Made by a program: the position numbers and the translations under genes. Shown here piece by piece: positions 61,267 through 64,000 of a stretch of DNA of 64,000 bases. Under the pieces are notes generated by a model. The model made no database searches and was not told the origin of the DNA. It worked only from the letters and a program-made list of their open reading frames with translations. The first letter of the stretch is position 1. Every line of letters begins with the position of its first letter. The stretch spans positions 1 to 64,000 of the forward strand of contig JAIRKH010000083.1 in assembly GCA_031260245.1 (NCBI GenBank). The letters run 5' to 3'. Source of the stretch: Treponema sp. GTDB lineage: Bacteria > Spirochaetota > Spirochaetia > Treponematales > Breznakiellaceae.

Positions 61267-61360
61267 TCGGTACGTCTCGGATTTGAGCGCGTGATCGACG
61301 CCGATTCGCCCGCATACATAATCAAAAATCTCGAAGAAACAGCCAATATCTTCGTAGCTA

Positions 61361-62377
61361 TCAAGTATCTCCGTACATAATTTCGTAGCCGTTTCTAGGA
61401 AGAGCTTCTTTTGTTCCCCCCCCCCCCCGATTAATATTTAATATAAGGGCGTCAGCAAAGGCTTCTCCACCTTGCAAGTTCAATTTTTCCTGCGTCCCGC
61501 TTCTTCTTTCGCTGGGTCTGACGACGAGACGGCAGGGCAGGGTTACATCTCTGACATCATGTTTAGGGTCTCCCATCAGAGCTTTGAGGATCTTAAACGA
61601 CTCAGCGCTCATCTTCGTATAAGGAATTTCCACAGTTGAAAAGGGGATTATTTGGCTTTCAATGGAGTTGTTAAATCCGCCGATTCGGTACGAGTCTGGT
61701 GGAAACCCCTGTTTCTGAAGGTAGAGAGCGGCTGGCAGAGTCATCAGGTCGCTTGAGCCAATCAGTGTGTCAAAGTCTTGCGTCGGTCTCAAGCCCCGCG
61801 CCGCGAAAAGTTGAACGCACGCTGAAGCTCCGCGCGCCCAATCAAAAGGGTCGCTTATGAGTCTCTCGTTACAGGAGAGTCCGGACTCCGAAACCGCGTC
61901 CCGAAACCCCTGATACCGGTCCATAGCCGAGTGGTGCGAGGATGGTCCTCTCAAGAAGGCGATGTTCCGCGAACCTGTTTGTATGAAGTAACGGGTCAAG
62001 CTCTTCATACCGTCATATGCGTCAAAACGTACACAGGGGTGTCCCTCAAGCTTGTCCGAAATGGTCGTGTGGGGCAAGTCTCCAAAATGTCGGTGAAAGT
62101 CGGAGAGTTCGGAAAGGCTGGAACAGCCAATAGAGGAACTCCAACTTATCAGTCCATCGAGATTCTGGGCGTTAGCTAATGAGTAGATAGGGTTGCGTAG
62201 GTATTCCATGTTGTCTTCAGCGTTGAGTTTGCCTCCGGGAAATACAAAGAGGCTCGTCTTCTCGTCCATCGCGGCCCGCGCGAAATGGGACCACACGCCG
62301 CAGGCCGAACCGGTGTGTATTGAAGCGAGGACTAGACCAATTTTATTCTTTTCTACCATGTTCATATTATATACCAA
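61361..62377 (-). CDS. LacI/PBP1-like sugar-sensing domain without its own HTH; 5' part of a gene frameshifted at the poly-G tract
   Basis: KIGLVLASIHTGSACGVWSHFARAAMDEKTSLFVFPGG...ISWSSSIG...FIQTGSRNIAFLRGPSSHHSAMDRYQGFRDAVSESGL...FDTLIGSSDLMTLPAALYLQKQGFPPDSYRIGGFNNS. Confidence 0.88.
   Translation of the reverse strand: MVYNMNMVEKNKIGLVLASIHTGSACGVWSHFARAAMDEKTSLFVFPGGKLNAEDNMEYLRNPIYSLANAQNLDGLISWSSSIGCSSLSELSDFHRHFGDLPHTTISDKLEGHPCVRFDAYDGMKSLTRYFIQTGSRNIAFLRGPSSHHSAMDRYQGFRDAVSESGLSCNERLISDPFDWARGASACVQLFAARGLRPTQDFDTLIGSSDLMTLPAALYLQKQGFPPDSYRIGGFNNSIESQIIPFSTVEIPYTKMSAESFKILKALMGDPKHDVRDVTLPCRLVVRPSERRSGTQEKLNLQGGEAFADALILNINRGGGGTKEALPRNGYEIMYGDT
61416..61428. repeat. Poly-C tract of 13 (poly-G on the coding strand) inside the regulator
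   Basis: ttgttCCCCCCCCCCCCCgatta counted directly. Confidence 0.92.
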
Positions 62378-62498
62378 ATCTCACTTCTTGCAAGGATATT
62401 TTTCACATGAAAGCCGCGGTCCAGCCCGCGCCGATTTGCGCCGCCTTTAGGCGTTCACTGCGCTTGAAAGTTCCTTTGCTTTTGTGGTATAGTCTCGT

Positions 62499-63356
62499 AT
62501 GAGCTTTTTTGGGCGAATGATGAAAATGCCGTTGGCGCTTGGAGTCGCGCTCGTATGTTTCGGCTGCGCTCTTATAGTCCCAACTGAAAGGGTCGGACAG
62601 CTTATTGGAGGCGCTCTGCCCCAGAAAGCCACAGCCGTATATGCGGGCAGAGACGTCTCCTTATCTATGGGTGAAATAAACAAGGACGGGGACAGGAGCG
62701 GGACCGTGCAGTTGACCGAATTTCCATTTTTGCAAATGCAGGCGGAGCTACGAGTGGACGAATCCTTCTTATGGACCGAATTGCGCTTCTTGGGCGCTAG
62801 TCCCTCTGGGTGGAATGAATTCACCCAGGAACTGACGGGAGGCGGGAACGTCAGATTCACCGAAAGCTTCGCGTTCCTTAACGTACCCCGGACCGAACGC
62901 GGACAAATCGCAAGCGCAAATACGCTCTACAAGGACGGCAAACTACAGGAGGGGCAAGCCTTGTCGAATATGAGGGGTCGAGCCGAAAGGATTGACGCGC
63001 TGACCCAATGGATGCGCGCCCAGTTTGAGGACGCGCCCGTGCATTTCCCCAATGAGCGGGTATTCGAAGACTACTGGCGGCCCATTCTCCTGCCGGAAAC
63101 GGTTTCCGCCAAGAAGAGACCTTCAACATGGACAGACGCGGGCGCATGGGTCATAGCCGAAGAGGTCAAGTGGAACACGTCCTATACGACGCGCGTTCTG
63201 CCCGAACATTTAAGAGCCGCGCGGGACTCAGGCGCTCTGCTCCGCGACTGGGAAGAAGCCCTGGCATGGCTCTACATGGACTATGAGTGGGATTATGTGC
63301 AGAGCCTCTTTTCCCAGGGGCGCCTGACTCTTGTCAGAAAGCAAGGAGGTAAATAA
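62499..63356 (+). CDS. Hypothetical membrane/secreted protein upstream of exbB-like gene
   Basis: N-terminal hydrophobic segment MKMPLALGVALVCFGCALIV; no domain recognised. Confidence 0.65.
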   Translation: MSFFGRMMKMPLALGVALVCFGCALIVPTERVGQLIGGALPQKATAVYAGRDVSLSMGEINKDGDRSGTVQLTEFPFLQMQAELRVDESFLWTELRFLGASPSGWNEFTQELTGGGNVRFTESFAFLNVPRTERGQIASANTLYKDGKLQEGQALSNMRGRAERIDALTQWMRAQFEDAPVHFPNERVFEDYWRPILLPETVSAKKRPSTWTDAGAWVIAEEVKWNTSYTTRVLPEHLRAARDSGALLRDWEEALAWLYMDYEWDYVQSLFSQGRLTLVRKQGGK

Positions 63357-63357
63357 C

Positions 63358-64000
63358 GTGGAGAATTTTTCGTTGATAGATATTTTCAGGATGGGCGGTA
63401 TATTTATGTGGCCCCTCCTGGTTTTTTCTATTTGGACTTTTGCCATTGTCATTGAGCGCGCGGTCTACTTTCTTTATCACAACCTGCACGTTGAGGACCT
63501 TGAAGTCAAGGTGCAGGGCTATCTTGCCACAGGCAATATGAGGGGCGCGCAGGATTACTTATCCGCGCTTGCTAAGAAACAGTTAGGCGCGCGCGCGCTT
63601 CTCGCCATGGTCAAACAGCGCGACATACCAGAGAGCCAGTTAGAAAAGGCGGTGGAAGCCTCGGCCGCAGACTGCATTAGGGAAATGGAGACTGGTTTCA
63701 ACTTCCTGACAGCGCTCGGCTCCCTTTCTCCGCTCACTGGCTTTTTGGGAACGGTTTCTGGAATGATTGGCGCGTTCAGGTCCATCGCAGAAGCGGAAAA
63801 CGTCAACGCACAAATCGTAGCAAGCGGTATCTATGAAGCCTTGGTAACTACTGTCTTTGGTCTCATCATCGCTATAGCCGCTATGCTTGCCCATGCGTTT
63901 CTGTCGCACTTGGTCGACTCTTTCGCTTCGGATATGGAAAAAACGTGCTCAGACCTTATGATTGACATAACCCGCCTCAACGCAATGGGCAGAGGTAGAA
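63358..64000 (+). CDS. exbB: MotA/TolQ/ExbB proton channel family protein, GTG start, truncated by window end
   Basis: Translated by hand: VENFSLIDIFRMGGIFMWPLLVFSIWTFAIVIERAVYFLYH...FNFLTALGSLSPLTGFLGTVSGMIGAFRSIAEAENVNAQIVASGIYEALVTTVFGLIIAIAAMLAHAF. Not in the ORF track (runs off the edge). Confidence 0.93.
   Translation, partial: MENFSLIDIFRMGGIFMWPLLVFSIWTFAIVIERAVYFLYHNLHVEDLEVKVQGYLATGNMRGAQDYLSALAKKQLGARALLAMVKQRDIPESQLEKAVEASAADCIREMETGFNFLTALGSLSPLTGFLGTVSGMIGAFRSIAEAENVNAQIVASGIYEALVTTVFGLIIAIAAMLAHAFLSHLVDSFASDMEKTCSDLMIDITRLNAMGRGR

Noticed and set aside
63358-64000. motA for the truncated flagellar operon
   Set aside because: The sequence is closer to the ExbB/TolQ type (short N-terminus, LTALGSLSPLTGFLGTVSGMIGAF) and follows an unrelated protein.

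Overview
The window looks like a spirochaete (Treponema-like) chromosome segment with about 50 recognisable genes. They include glycolytic genes (tpiA-pgk-gap), a partial V-type ATPase operon, a partial flagellar operon (fliL-M-Y-O-P), smc, leuS, lptB, ilvD, thrC, luxS, rlmN, rpsI-rplM, tmk, smpB and two tRNAs. The taxonomic label is an inference from gene content and order. The accessory signal has several parts. (1) Four copies of a REP-associated (RAYT/TnpA_REP-like, HUH/Y1) transposase element occur with at least 17 perfect copies of the 11-bp palindrome GTGTC(A/T)GACAC, often as REPIN-like doublets and at both ends of the transposase copies. (2) A 13-bp G/C homopolymer tract splits a sugar-sensor/AraC regulator into two ORFs. 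Removing one G gives a single open frame of 1040 codons, which suggests a phase-variable transcription factor. A second 12-bp G tract lies near 49.0 kb. (3) A perfect 42-bp palindrome lies downstream of tpiA. (4) A PHP-domain gene has ACG where its start codon should be. (5) A frameshifted repeat-family lipoprotein remnant is present. (6) Interleaved complementary segments occur in two V-ATPase operon spacers, alongside a tentative family of structured intergenic elements. (7) Three operons (V-ATPase, 2-oxoacid:ferredoxin oxidoreductase, flagellar export) lack subunits normally encoded next to them. Everything was read by eye with no database searches.
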